Below, piece after piece: positions 12,750-25,208 of a stretch of 64,000 bases of DNA. Origin of the DNA: Argyresthia goedartella (Eukaryota > Arthropoda > Insecta > Lepidoptera > Argyresthiidae). The stretch spans positions 17,206,715 through 17,270,714 of the forward strand of contig OX463829.1 in NCBI GenBank assembly GCA_949825045.1. Direction: 5' to 3'. Below the pieces are notes generated by a model, which had not been told where the DNA came from, made no database searches, and saw nothing but the letters and a program-made list of their open reading frames with translations. The first letter of the stretch is position 1; each line of letters starts with the position of its first letter. Position numbers and translations under genes: made by a program.

Positions 12750-15034
12750 TGCTCAGCAGCACTAACGGGAGAAACATTGGATAGGGTGATGCCACATTTC
12801 CCGCGCAGTTGATATTCCAATAAATATGAACATCACACAATATTTTCTGAGTTCCTGACCACAGCAGACTTCAAACTTTCATTATTTTTACTTATTTTCA
12901 GGGTAACGAACTGACATTAGCGAGAAAACGATTCTATTCCAAAAAATTGATCAACACCGCTTCAAAACGCGAGCAATGGCGTCTACATAGTGATGTTCTC
13001 AATAAGTATATTGTGTCGATTGACATAAACGTCAAAAATAATTATCGATAGAGTAAAGGAACGTTGTCAGGGTAGAATTATGGGCTGAATAAATAAAGAA
13101 AAGTAGCACCTACAAGTGGAGGTTCACTCATTTCAATAATGATTCAATGAAATATGATGAATAATAATTTTCCTTCAAATATTAGAAGACAAGGTTAGGT
13201 ACCTTTTTAAAATTATTTCCGCCCAGTGTACATAACACAACATTAATTATATTTTTTACCTCAGGACTATTGTATATCAACTCTTGTTATGCATCAAATT
13301 CCTCTTTTAATTTATTTCTTACGATTTTATAAATTGAAGCGGCTATGTAAATAAATATTGTCACTGACTTCTGTTTTTGATGGCGTTAGTAGAAATATTT
13401 TATACTTGCCTCAACAATTCTGTGAGTTCATATGTAATTTCTTATCTTTTATTTTTATGATTATTTACAAAATAAGATTGCAATGATATTCGTAGAAATT
13501 AATAATTAACAATGTCAAAACTCAAACCTATAGGTAGGTGTAATAGTTTCTGCATAAATCGGTGTGCCGGATTGTGGCCTAGTGGTAGGCTCGCTTCACT
13601 GGCCTGATAAAAGCTGACTTACTGAGACTGAAGTATGTACCTGTTATGTTGTAGGAGTAATGCCCGTCGTTCATTATCGATCTTCTGTGCATAAAAGATG
13701 ACAAACTCTTTTAAGATGTTCCAGTTTCTAATACATATTCTGTAGGTAAGTATCATTAAACAAAATTGCAGCATACTTTATAATACTGGCTGGTAATTAT
13801 GGTCACACTCAAATAATTATTAGAGGTTAAGACAACTGGAGGTTTTGTAATTGCCATTTGAACAATTTTAAAACCATGTAAAATGACTGTCTCATAAGGT
13901 TTATTGCAATATTCAAGATTACATAAAAGGCAAAATTTCGTGAGGTTGATCTGAGGCAACAAAGAACTCGCTGTTAATATTTTTCTACTTATTTACTCCA
14001 GCATATTATTTGTAATAATTGATATTGTAATATTTGTATTAGTTCTACTACTTCTACTCAACCAATTTTTAAAAGAGATCTAAAAATCAATCCATGTTAG
14101 TTTCTTCGCCCTTCTAGCAATCCAATGTAGAGAAGAGGCAAAATTATAACATTTACTAACTATATGTAAATATCTACAGTTATATTTTTTATCTCATTTT
14201 AGTTTGTTTTTGAACCACTACCGAAATTTAGACAAGTTCTTACACAAACGACAGTTACTATGCTAATGTTAGAAATAATTTGCATTATTTAACTATAATC
14301 GTAATAAATTTAAATACCTACTAACTACCTTTAATATCAGGAGTGGCGATAGTCATCGACTCTATAGCCGATGACTATTGCCACTCCTGATATTAAACTA
14401 TGTACAGTATTGTCAAAATGGTTGCCCACATATGTAATTTGTTTCTTGCAGCCCTTCGAATCGATAATACCTACCCTATAACTATTTTTGGTACAATATC
14501 TGATGCGATAAATTATATCTAAAAAAAAATCAGTGATCGAAGGGAAATAACTGTTTTGTAGTTTGCATATTTAGTTATTTCTCTAAGTTGTTACTTTTTG
14601 TGTACACGGCAGTCACGCGCGACCTAGTTAGTAGGTTTACCAACTATGTTGCACTCTTACAGCTAAGTAATGATTAGAATACTGTCAATACAAAAACTAT
14701 TTTTTAAATCTAATCAAATGTTTTGGAGCCATGCCATATTTTATAAGAAGAAAATATTTGAATTTTTTAAACAGTCGATGAACTTGAACCAGACATGGAC
14801 ATATCGATATTTCCCTTAAAAAACATTAGGCACATCCCTGTTAACAACTCGATCGAGATCAAAATGGCCGACGACTGCGTCGAAAATTATTTATTGGTTA
14901 GCTTTCATTCTGTGAAATTGTGAATTGCGCTTTGTTTACAGCAGCATACAATTATAGATATACATTTTGGCGTTTATCGATAATCTTATTTATCTAAATC
15001 TGGTCTATAAGTTGTATATTCTTTTTATGCGATC
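12750..15034. other. Divergent intergenic region, candidate promoters
   Basis: 2.3 kb between the 434-aa gene (-) and YLPM1 (+). The first 250 bp next to 12750 should hold the minus-strand promoter; there is no TATA box. Around 14580-15030 lies the likely YLPM1 promoter and 5' UTR, with a short upstream ORF (ATG 14864, 19 codons, sequence AAAATGG around the ATG). A hairpin lies at 14331-14396. About 13566-13600 contains GTGGCCTAGTGGTAGGCTCG, a tRNA A-box-like motif with no clear B box. Otherwise AT-rich and featureless. Confidence 0.5.
14331..14396. repeat. Palindrome, about 29-bp arms, short loop
   Basis: TTAATATCAGGAGTGGCGAT and AGTCATCG on the left pair with CGATGACTATTGCCACTCCT and GATATTAA on the right, one mismatch, loop of roughly 8-9 bases. 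Confidence 0.8.
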
Positions 15035-18000
15035 ATGTCGTGGTCTATGCCGACATCGGGTCAATGGAACCCTGGCGCAATGCCTGGCCAAGTAGCTCCG
15101 ATGGCCACAGCTATGGGCCAGGCGGCGATGCCTCAGGATATGGGCAACTATACCCCAGAGCAATGGACCATGATGCAGCAACAGAACTGGCAACAATGGG
15201 CGCAGTGGCAACAGCAGTATGCTCAGTGGCAGAACCAGTATGGTGATAAGGTTAGTGGCCTTTGTCATTAGTTAAATTATTAATTACATAATAATTCCTG
15301 CCACTATTTTTTGCTGGTGTAGTCAGATATTGGGTTTTATTTATCAAGTATATTTTTACTTTTTTCCTGTACCAACATATCCTAAATTGATTGATACATA
15401 TCTGCTGTCTTTGTTGAATGAATCAAGCAGTTGATGACTCATAGGATGGCCACGGCCAAGGCGGTCAGAGTGTCGATAAGGGGGTTGTGTTTGTAGTGTT
15501 GCTGCTGTGATTCCTGGTTCACACAACACTGGGTATCCTAGTATTATATGTTGGTGATGAGAAATTATGCCCAGCAGGATTGTGTTGAAGTAGAATTTAA
15601 CCGGTTCTCTGGCTTTTTTTTTACGCTTCGCGATTTTGAACCTTACGCCATGGTACTAATACCATACTCTAAAGTTCACATCCTATGAAAAGTCAATTGT
15701 ACAAAATACATACATACAAATGCCAGCGAAGTTTTTTGTACCTAGTATCCTAGACACTACTTCCTGGCTAGCAAGTTGTATGTTAAATGAGTTTTTATTG
15801 TAACTGATACAGGACTCCTCACACTTATTACTGTTACAGTATGCAATGCAGATGCAGGCTGTGCATCAAATGGGAGGCGCGCCGATGCCGTCGCAGGCTC
15901 CGCCGCCCGCACCTCCGCCACCCGCCAACCCGCCGCCACCGCCGCCGCCGCACGAGAATGACGCGCCCCTGTTCACACCCTCAGCCTCCGCTCACCAGCC
16001 TGTACCTGCCCCCGCCCCTGCCCCCAGTGCCACCCAGGCCAACGCTACCACGGGTAATAGCTCTTGGTCCGGTCCTCCCCGTAAGGACGCAGGAGCATCG
16101 GCCAACGCGGATGCTCTAAAGAAGCTTGCCGAGGAGGAGCGACTGTTTGATATCCAGTTCAAAAAATGGGAGGAGGAGATTGACAAGTGGAAGAGAGACA
16201 ATGTCAATCATCCTGACAAACAGGCCTATAAAGAGTATGAGGATAAGTTTGAGGCCTGTCGAGCTCAGCTCATGGAGCGAAGGCATCAGATGAATCAGAG
16301 GCGGGCGAAATTGACCGGCGTCCCGCAAGGGAATGTCGCCACTTTGGGAAGTAGCGCGGCGGCCGTCAATAGCAGCAGCAACAACAACATACCACTACCT
16401 ATAACGACTAAATCAGGAGTGAACCAAGCAGCTAAACCTAACAGTTACTCTCAGCCACCGAGCTACTATAATCAGAACGAAGAACCGCAGCAAAACTACT
16501 ATAATCAATATCAGGGCTACCCTGACCAGGGACAGTCACATCATCAGCAGCAATCATTTAATGATTCGAGCTTTGGAGGAAGCAGCAACAATGCTGGATA
16601 TTCTAACCAAGGCAGGTCGTATAAACAGCCACGAGCGCCTGAGGCTAACTCCCGCTATGGCGATGGCATTATGAAGAGTATTGAACCAAAGGAAAGATAC
16701 AACAACTACCAAGACGATAGCTACCAAGGTGATAGTCACAATCACAACTATAGTGACAAGAATAACTTCTTAACTGCAAGTGGATCCAACAAGGGCATTC
16801 CAGGATTAGACCTGATCCCAGAAGAAAAGAAAGTTCATCAACGCCCAGATGTTATTGACATAACTGAAGATCAACCAAAAGCGCCAGACTATTCTACAAT
16901 CTCAAAAGGAATCAACAACATTTTGGGTGATGAGAAAATTATGAACATTCTTAACATGGTACGAGGTTCTACCAACAAGCCTAATGCTCAGATGCAAGAC
17001 AATAGTAACAGTCAATGGAATAATCAGCAGAACAACCAGAACATGCCCTGCAACAGACAAGATATTAATCAGCAAAACCAGGGTCAGCCGATGAATCAGC
17101 AGCAAGGGTACCTTAAGAATCAGGGTCAACATTCACAAAGGATGTTCAATGACAGGCACGGTCCTCAAGATCAGTATAATGAGAATAACAGCAACTCTCC
17201 CTATGAGCAAGGGTATGATGATCAAAATTACCAAAATAATAGAGGTATGAATAACATGCCGATGCGACCTAGCATGCCTACTAACATGCCAGGTAGGCAT
17301 ATGCCGGGCCCGAATAACATGCAGAAATCAAATAACTTTTCACAACAAAACAGGAATATGCAAATTGGTCAGGATAATAACATGATGTCATTGCCTTCGA
17401 TGAGTCAACCACCTCCGCCGCCGCCTCCGAAACCTCAGTGGGTCGAGGAGCCGATGTTCACTCCGCAGCTCGTGGTTGACTATGAGCACAAGCCACTTAG
17501 ATTGAAAGGTAATTAAACTTCACCTAGCTGTGGCTCTGCCTATAAACTTTACTATTTGCAAGCGTGACTCGATGTTGTCGACCAGTTTCAAATCAAATTC
17601 AAAATAAACCCATTAAATGCGAGTTCCATCTTAGATTTAATCATTAACTTTTGTTTATTTATGCACGCAAAATAGGCGCAAATTTAAGACGTCGAGTTGC
17701 GGAAAAGTGGCCCGCGATAAACTATATATAACTTTTGTTTATTTCCAGCTCGAGACTTCATCGAGCCGGTCCACACCTTCGACTACAACCACCAATCCAC
17801 AGACGAGTACAAAAAGAAGGACTTTGAAAGAGTCGACGACGATTTGTTCCCCAGAAAACCGCGTAGAGTTGAGGATGACGATATGTACGCGAGACGCGGA
17901 GGCCCCGATAGATACGGCCGCGAGCGCGATGCGCCCAGGGAATATGAGGACAGATATAGAGATAAAGAACCGCCAAGAGAGTTTGAAAGGAGACCACCGA

Positions 18001-21000
18001 GAGATGACATTAGAGATGACTACAGGTCCCGACACCCCCCCAGAGAAGACGACTTTAGATCCAGAGAAGACGACAGACGAAGACCAGACGAAAGATTCGA
18101 GGCAGGAAGGCGGGACGATAGAATGGAGCCGGGAAGACGGGACGATAGAGATAGACACGGAAATAAACGGGAACTACTATACAAACGGGACGACGATAGG
18201 GATAGGAATAGGCCAGAGAGAAGGGAGGACAGAAACCGTAGCAATGAGAGAGTCAGGGACAACGAGGGTCGACGCCGTGCGCACAGTATAGAGAGCGATC
18301 ATAGCAATCACTCATCGGTGAAGAGAGCAAAGGAGTCCAAAAACCCTAATACAGAATCGAAACATATTGTCATGATCGATGATCTGTTGGAGATGCCGGG
18401 ACGAGAAATGAGACCGGAGAAGATTGTTGTCATACTTAGAGGTAAGTGTTTTATGCAGTAATATACCATCTAAGAGTTAACAGATAATGAATAGCCATAT
18501 TAAGCAAAATATGCGGAGATTAAGACTAAGGCAGAGAAATCAGTCAAAAGATAACTAACTCATGGCATATGATTCCTTCCTAATTATCATGCGATTGCAA
18601 TGTTCTTTTTAGGACACTTACACAATATCTACCATAAACATGTAACTTTAAATTATCTTCCTTTTACCTAGGACCTCCCGGCAGCGGGAAATCATATCTA
18701 GCCAAACTAATGAGAGACAAGGAGGCTGAGTTTAATTCTACAGCTAGGATCATGTCAATTGATGACTATTTCGTGCAAGAGGTTGAAGTACAAGAGAAAG
18801 ACCCGGACACAGGCAAAATGGCGAGTAATTAAACTTTCACAATATAAAGTTCACAGCAAATTGCATAGTACCTAACTAAACTTTCACAATATAAAGTTCC
18901 CAGCAAATTGCATAGTACCTAACTAAACTTTCACAATATAAAGTTCCCAGCAAATTGCATAGTACCTAACTAAACTTTCACAATATAAAGTTCCCAGCAA
19001 ATTGCATAGTACCTAACTAAACTTTCACAATATAAAGTTCCCAGCAAATTGCATAGTACCTAACTAAACTTTCACAATATAAAGTTCCCAGCAAATTGCA
19101 AAGATTACAATAGTCCCCTATTCGCAATAATGGTGTATTGAATAGCTGGCTAAACGTGGGCACAGTTGTGCTTCTGCCACCCCGTATGGGAAAAGGCGTA
19201 ACGCTATGTTACTTTACGCTTTCAGGTGAAAAAATCCTCAATGAAATACGAGTATGAAGAGAAATTAGAGGAGACATACCTGAACTCGCTCAAACGAGCG
19301 TTCAAGCGAAGTCTTACTGACGGGTACTTCCCCTTCATGATATATGACGCGTGCAACGATCAGCTCAAGAGCTACGCCGATGTGTGGAACTATGCGAGGC
19401 AGAATGGATTCCAGGTAACTTTGATATTACAGGCATGTAACAGATATTATATATTAGGGACCTGTAAGCTCATATGAATGTTCAAGCAGTCTAGGCGGCA
19501 AGTACATTGCAGATTATGTGTGACTTGTTGACATTTGAGAATTACATAATTTGTGTTAGATTTAATCTGAAATCTGATCTTGGATAGTTACATAGCAAGG
19601 CAAATGCTCTCACTAAGAGCGCACTGATCACTTGGAGGTCTCCGCACTTAAGACGCCGCAGCAGTTAAGAGTGTGCAAAATATGAGTATTAAAGCAGTTG
19701 TTGCTCTAAACTAGCTTGTTGATCATGAGTGTCAGCAGTGTTATTCGTGGACTTATAAACATAATTTGATAATTTTTGCTCCATAGAAAAGTCTTCTGAA
19801 GTTATCACATAATCTTCATCAATATCTTATAAAAATATTAATTTATGTTGCTCTGTTTGTCCTTTGTAGATTGGTGAAGAGTTTTTTTTTTAACATTTGA
19901 ATAAAAGTAAGCTGAAGGTGAAAATCTAAGTTTAGCTTGATTCTAAGTTTAGGTGATTATCTTCACAGTATTTTCACTGGGCCATACCATTCCTGAGACC
20001 GCTCATTCCAGGTATACATATGCACAATGGAGCTCGACGCCAATACCTGCTTCAAGCGCAACATCCACAACCGCACCCTCGAAGACATCCAAGTGATCTG
20101 CGCGCGTTGGTTCCCCACTCCAGCACACCACATACAGTTAGACGCGACCACACTGTTGCAGAACGCGGCCATACAGGAAGTGGAAATGGAGGACGCTGAC
20201 GATGACGTCATCTTGGTAGACGCGGCTGAGGTGAGCATTGGACTGAATGACCAGAGGACGCCGATATTATTATTTATCTCGGTACATCTTGTTTTCAGTT
20301 TTCGCGTATAGCTAATAGCTTCCGTTTCCTTCATGTCACAGCACGCGTCTGCATTAGTTTTGTATCGCAACTCTCTCGCAAGAGGGGGCGGGCAGACACG
20401 GCATTGACGCGTCCTTTGGTTAATAAGTTCCAGTTAGGAGGTGATGTGTGTTAAAGCGCCGAATGCGCTGATGAATTGAAGCCCCTATTCGGACGATTAT
20501 CACCAGACCAGAAGTAGGATATAACACTGTGCTATCTGTGATGCTATATATTTTTCCACTTGCTTCTGAAAGTAGTTTTGAAAACTGTGTCTTCGCAGCT
20601 CCAACATATCTTCTCTTGGGTCATGAATATTTGCAATGTTATGTGAAGATATTATATCAAAGCTGTGACACATTCTCTGAATTGTTCGCCCCCATTGGGT
20701 ATATTTGGATTATTGTATTTTGGTGTTCATTCCATCACAGCTTTAAAATATTTGGATTATTGTATTTTGGTGTTCATTCCATCACAGCTTTAAAGCCGGT
20801 CGTAGTTATACATCGTTATTAATTTGTAGTCTATTCTTTAAGTAATGCGTTACATTTTATTCTAATATTTGTTTAACTGTTTACGTAGTGAGCAGGAAAA
20901 AATATCACTGAACAGACAACTTTCTATTTCTAAGCAGATGCGCGATCCGTCAGTGACATGATGATTCAAGATATATGCCATCGCTACCGAAAACCGCATA

Positions 21001-22965
21001 GACATTCCTTTGACAAACTTTACACAACAATATTGTAAATATAAGGAAATTGGTAGATGTAAATATCCATCTGTCGCACCTTCAAACACTGTCTCCGTAC
21101 CCGATCAGAGAGTAGGTAGAACTACAGTAATTAGGGTAGGGCTAACAATATTTTTTCCAGCCTTTTGTATATCGTTGCTAAAGCCATAAGATGCCGTCCA
21201 CGCAGGTCGTCGAACCTACATCGAAGTGGGAGAAAATGGACGACGCGAATCAACTAGGTAGGTTGACATAACAAATGGTTGCTTATTTCATTGTTATTGC
21301 GTAGGTATGTGTTGTTGTTTTTCAAGGGGATGCCGAGTTTATTACCGCGGGTGTCTGTCGTTGAAGATTTTATCTAAGTTGAATTTTAGGTGTACGATTT
21401 TGTTAATTGTTGAACATTTAGTGCTCTTTGACACTATGCCGCGCAGTAATCGCCGGGCTGTCATCAAAATGGAAATAAGGCGTATCTCAGCCGCGCCACA
21501 GCTGAGCGCAAATCGCGCGGCTGACTTAAAGGTGTCGCACGCGCACCACTTTGTATTTAAAAAATGACGGACAGCTATCAAAAACAAGAGCAACAATAAT
21601 ATTTCCCCGTTGGAATCCATTTTCTAAATGAAGCGTTCCTCACCGTGTCCGCCTTGAAACGCGGCCCGCGACAGCTGCCGTTACGTGAAATTACTCTAAC
21701 CGCGAAATAACAAAACCAATAGGCTCGGTCTGAACACAAAACCTGTTTAAACTTGACAAATACACAACACTATCACTGCCTGTGATGAGTGTGCACCTCG
21801 GGTTATGATAGGGTGCTGGTTGCAGCCTCCGCGTTTATGACATCCGGCACCTCTGTCAACGTTTACTTCGGCAGTTTACGCGGCAAACCTTTCGACCTTT
21901 ACACGCGATTATGAGCCACAATTGCCGCAATCCTGGCATCAATGCCGCCACAAACCTCCGTATGGTAACTCATTCATTACACTAATATCCCTGGATGCGT
22001 TGTTGCTTGCAGCCCGGCTCGACGGCACCAACAAACCGCTGCGACCGTCGCAGCTCTCGATGGCAGACTACCTTCAACTAGACGAGTGGCAACCCGCCAA
22101 GTGCAAGCCCGGCAAGAAAACGGTGAGTCTCCACCAACCACTCCTTACTCCGTCCTCTTAGGCGTAGCTATTAAGTGATCTTTTAAACACGTGCCATATT
22201 TGGGATACAATTCGAGATTTCGAAAGAGCAAAAAGAGAGATGCACCTAGCACGCGGGAAAAATGGGATTTTGTTGTAGCAACACCGTTTTAATCTTATTC
22301 GGAAAGATTTCCAGAATTATTGTCTGGCAAGTAACGAATTTTCGTTATACCTTACAATTTTACCCTAAATGTGACGATTTTTCATCAACTTTCGTTTTAA
22401 CGTGCCTATTTTATAGGTATTGTTCGAAAGTCGACTGTTTCGTGTTCTTATTTAAGAAACGTGTTCTTCCTTTACATTTACCGTAATTTTATCAATTTAT
22501 AGCAGCGTCGTTACAATAACTTTTATCATTATATGTACAACCCTGACTGTTGATCGTTGATCTAACCACCATCGTTTGCAAAATCGCAACTTATTTTTAC
22601 AATAATTTGTGACTTCAACATATCTTTTTTACGCCCAATTTGCAAAACGCCATTTCAGCCGTAATTTCGTGATTTTCTATAAAAAACGTACTAAATTATT
22701 TATATTTAAATTTCCGTAATATGCAAAGGTGAGTTCATGTTAAGTAGTGTTCTGCACTTTGCGTGCGCACTGTATTTCATCGGTGTTATTATAAAAACAG
22801 GTACGTTGGGCCGACATTGAAGAGAGCAGACAGCAAGATAAGATGCGGGCCATCGGCTTCGTTGTGGGTCAGACGGACTGGAATCGGATGACGGACCCTT
22901 CCAAGGGGTCCAGCGCTCTCACTCAGACAAAGTATATTGAGCGAGTGAGACGGAATGACTATTAG
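15035..22965 (+). CDS. YLPM1: YLP motif-containing protein 1 homologue (ZAP3/YLPM1)
   Basis: Nine exons join in phase into 1153 residues: 15035-15250, 15840-17508, 17749-18441, 18672-18820, 19226-19414, 20012-20230, 21206-21257, 22013-22122, 22801-22965. YLPM1 is a nuclear protein linked to PP1 and telomerase regulation, with a polynucleotide-kinase-like P-loop domain. Seen here: a Gln/Trp-rich start (EQWTMMQQQNWQQWAQWQQQ, residues 1-72); Pro-rich and then Asn/Gln-rich exon 2; PTHFDY-like EPVHTFDYNHQSTDEYKK; an Arg/Asp/Glu-rich stretch (about 660-840); Walker A GPPGSGKS at about 860-867; MSIDDYF; the YEYEEKLEETYLNSLKRAFK region; CFKRNIHNRTLEDI; DAAIQEVEMED-like AAIQEVEMED; and the conserved tail RWADIEE ... 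RAIGFVVGQTDW ... TKYIERV. Two points are uncertain. Intron 4 appears to use a GC donor (ATG|GCGAGT). Exon 7 may start at 21191 instead of 21206; both keep the frame. The protein is shorter than vertebrate YLPM1, which has a longer disordered N-terminus. Confidence 0.93.
17645..17744 (+). mobile_element. 68-bp retroposed insertion with 16-bp target duplication in YLPM1 intron 2
   Basis: TAACTTTTGTTTATTT occurs exactly at 17645-17660 and again at 17729-17744. Between them lie 68 bp that match, nearly base for base, the repeat at 7566-7636 (opposite strand). A perfect direct repeat around a dispersed sequence is what target-primed reverse transcription leaves. The right copy of the duplication is the pyrimidine tract just before the CAG acceptor of exon 3 (17746-17748). 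Confidence 0.85.
18828..19102. repeat. 47-bp minisatellite, six copies, in YLPM1 intron 4
   Basis: Units beginning AAACTTTCACAATATAAAGT start at 18831, 18878, 18925, 18972, 19019 and 19066, an exact 47-bp period. The first copy has one change (TTCACAG against TTCCCAG) and the last is cut off after about 35 bp. The array starts within ten bases of the inferred exon-4 donor. Confidence 0.97.
19160..19205 (+). repeat. Short dispersed repeat GCCACCCCGTATGGGAAAAG, copy in YLPM1 intron 4
   Basis: The motif TTCTGCCACCCCGTATGGGA followed by AAAGGCGT occurs here, at about 44965-45000 (inverted), 60393-60428, 60540-60575 and, weakly, 62965-63003. Sequences of this kind are abundant in moth genomes and usually mark the end of larger elements. 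Confidence 0.6.
20700..20797. repeat. 47-bp tandem duplication in YLPM1 intron 6
   Basis: TTGGATTATTGTATTTTGGT starts at 20705 and again at 20752; the two 47-bp units are identical as far as I can see. Confidence 0.9.
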
Positions 22966-22987
22966 GTCACGAAAGTATTATATTATA

Positions 22988-23297
22988 ATTAGAGACCGAC
23001 CGAAGGCTTGGTTTCCGACAAGTTTTGGACAAAAAAGAAGTTTCGGCCAAGGTTTCGGTTTATATGCCAAAAACCGTTCGAATCGTAGGCTTAGCTGAAA
23101 CATGAGTTTTGGAGCTATTTAATGTAAAAAACACAAGTATAGAACTTAGATAATACATATTCCAAGAAATTCCTAAGAGGATAAAGCTCTTGATTTCTGG
23201 GAAATGTGTACGTTTTCACATGTTTCGGTTTCGGCACAAACTATGAGAGAGTCGGTTTCGGGTGCGGCTGAAAATCCAGTTTCGGTCGGTCACTAAT
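22988..23297. mobile_element. MITE with 17-bp terminal inverted repeats in the YLPM1 3' UTR
   Basis: Left end ATTAGAGACCGACCGAA (22988-23004) and right end TTCGGTCGGTCACTAAT (23281-23297) are inverted copies with one mismatch. The body repeats GTTTCGG-type motifs. The 310-bp element begins 23 bases after the YLPM1 stop codon and before the polyadenylation signal, so it should be part of the mRNA's 3' UTR. Confidence 0.8.
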
Positions 23298-23347
23298 TAA
23301 TATAATTATAATATGTACGTACAAAGGCGCAGATGAAGTATTCAATG

Positions 23348-23353
23348 AATAAA
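23348..23353 (+). terminator. Polyadenylation signal of YLPM1
   Basis: AATAAA 383 bases after the stop codon, beyond the MITE. Another AATAAATAAA lies at about 23475. Confidence 0.6.
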
Positions 23354-23359
23354 TGTTAT

Positions 23360-25115
23360 GTTTTGGTAAACTATGATAAAATTTTCACTTTATTGACGGA
23401 CATAATTAAAGTTGTTATCAAATGTTCGTTCAATTCAATTCTGTAAAGAATACTTATTAACATCGTTACTGTAATAAATAAATTGACGCCTCGTCATCTA
23501 GCAAAACATAAAAACGCAATCTGCAGTGAATCTAGTCGCTGCTGCTTCTCTCTTATTGAGATGGAAATTCGTAGCCAACCAACCGTAGACGGAAGCATTC
23601 GACGACGTGTTCGTGAACGCAGTACTGGGTCTATGTAATACCTTCCGTAGCCAGCGACACGTGTCGCCCGACCGCCACTGCAGATGTGTCGCCATCGCCA
23701 GTGAGCGAAACAGCATGCGCTGTTATACATATATGGTATCTCATACAATACAATCTTTGTCAATCTTGTTTAACTGCCGTCTTTTATAAGGGGTCTCACA
23801 ACGTACATATGTGTAATGAAATGAATGACGCGGCGACACGTTGCCTGGAGTTGTGGTCGGCTAAGAACTTTCACCTTTAAAGTCCTTATTCTTTATACTC
23901 GGAATCCACATATTTTTTTAAAGCCAGCTGTAACTGTAACCAAGCAGACAGTAACGAGGTTCTGGTGTGAATGGCGGCGTTTAGAATCTTCACTCATCGG
24001 CTCTAAGGTTATGATTTGTGCAACTGTTACAGTAACGGCTCGCTAACGGTTATCCAGCTTAAGAATTCATGAAAAAGAGTTCATGAAATTATTATCAAGA
24101 TAACATTACTGTTTCAATTTACAGTTGTGGTAATACATACGTCTGATACGAATATTCGAATTACGCTCGGCGTATTGGTCGAAATACATAATTAAATAAT
24201 TAAACCTTGTTAACACAACTGTCAGTTTGACCTATTTAGCTAAATTACTGCAAATTCTCGATGAATGGTGTGGACAGTAATATTATTCTTGGGGTATTAT
24301 AAGTCACGTTTAATAAAAGTAAAGTTTAGTCACGGAATACACAATTAATAAATTATTTCAGATCAGTTTATTTATTGAAATTTTAGGACGTCGCGTACAG
24401 TCAAAAAAGTTATTTTTCAGTCACAATAAAAAATATTTCCGGGGGTTTGAATTTTGCAGCTGGAATAAGGCTCTGGTCTGTGGTAAGATAGTTCGGAGTA
24501 TATCTGTGAGAATGCTAGGTGTCTGTCCTAGAATGTTAATGTAAGCTTGTAGTTTGTAAAACTTTAACAGGGGGTGGGTCCGGCGTCCGGCTTTGGGTGG
24601 CTAGCGGCTAGGGTGTGTTCAGTTGATAAAGGATTGCTTCACGATTGTAATGCTACCACTCTCATTTCAAGGCAACTCATATTATTCAATAAAATTACGA
24701 AATACAATATACTAACCTCAAAACGAGGAACATCACAAGACTGATTTCACACATAAATGCGTATTTCAGCTGAGTATCCCAAGCTCCACCCGCGAGTTCG
24801 TTTCCGCTGGTTACAGACATAAGTACGTTCTCTCCTAACCTAACCTGCAGGATCCTTTTCAGTGTTTCCAAACCCCCATACCCCTCCTCTCCCGCCCCGT
24901 CATGGCGGACAAAACCTTTCTTAGTGTTTTACCTGCTTTGAGGTTAGGTTAGGTTAGATTTTAATTTACGATAATTTGTTAAGAATATTGAGTTAAATTG
25001 TAATGAGAGGGCTATCATTATAATCGTGGAGCTGTCCTCTACCAATTAAAAACAACCTTATCTCCCAACACCGGACCCTGCGGAGTTCAACCCTAAGTAG
25101 TATATTAGTAAGAGT
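23360..25115. other. Intergenic, no gene seen
   Basis: Only short chance frames. At 24834-24848 (CCTAACCTAACC) and 24943-24957 (GGTTAGGTTAGGTTAG) there are two short inverted runs of the insect telomere-like TTAGG unit, about three units each, flanking about 100 bp that includes a C-rich stretch. Confidence 0.55.
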
Positions 25116-25208
25116 TTCGATTGCTCGGCCAAGTTATCCGGGCCTAAAATGCATCATTTTTTTTTCCAAAATTGTCAAAATCTAAGCCTGTCCGCAGGCT
25201 TAGATTAG

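Noticed and set aside
15005..15268. 87-codon minus-strand frame
   Set aside because: It is antisense to YLPM1 exon 1, a shadow of its Gln/Trp-rich codons.
15757..16328. Several frames of 60-92 codons in other phases
   Set aside because: They overlap the Pro-rich part of YLPM1 exon 2, whose biased composition keeps alternative frames open.
17707..18291. 194-codon plus-strand frame
   Set aside because: It is out of phase with the conserved EPVHTFDYNH and Arg/Asp-rich frame of YLPM1 exon 3; it is a by-product of the repetitive codons.
21161..21205. Alternative YLPM1 exon-7 acceptor after TTTTTTCCAG at 21160
   Set aside because: It has the best pyrimidine tract, but the phase-0 frame from exon 6 meets a stop after six codons; acceptors at 21190 or 21205 keep the frame.
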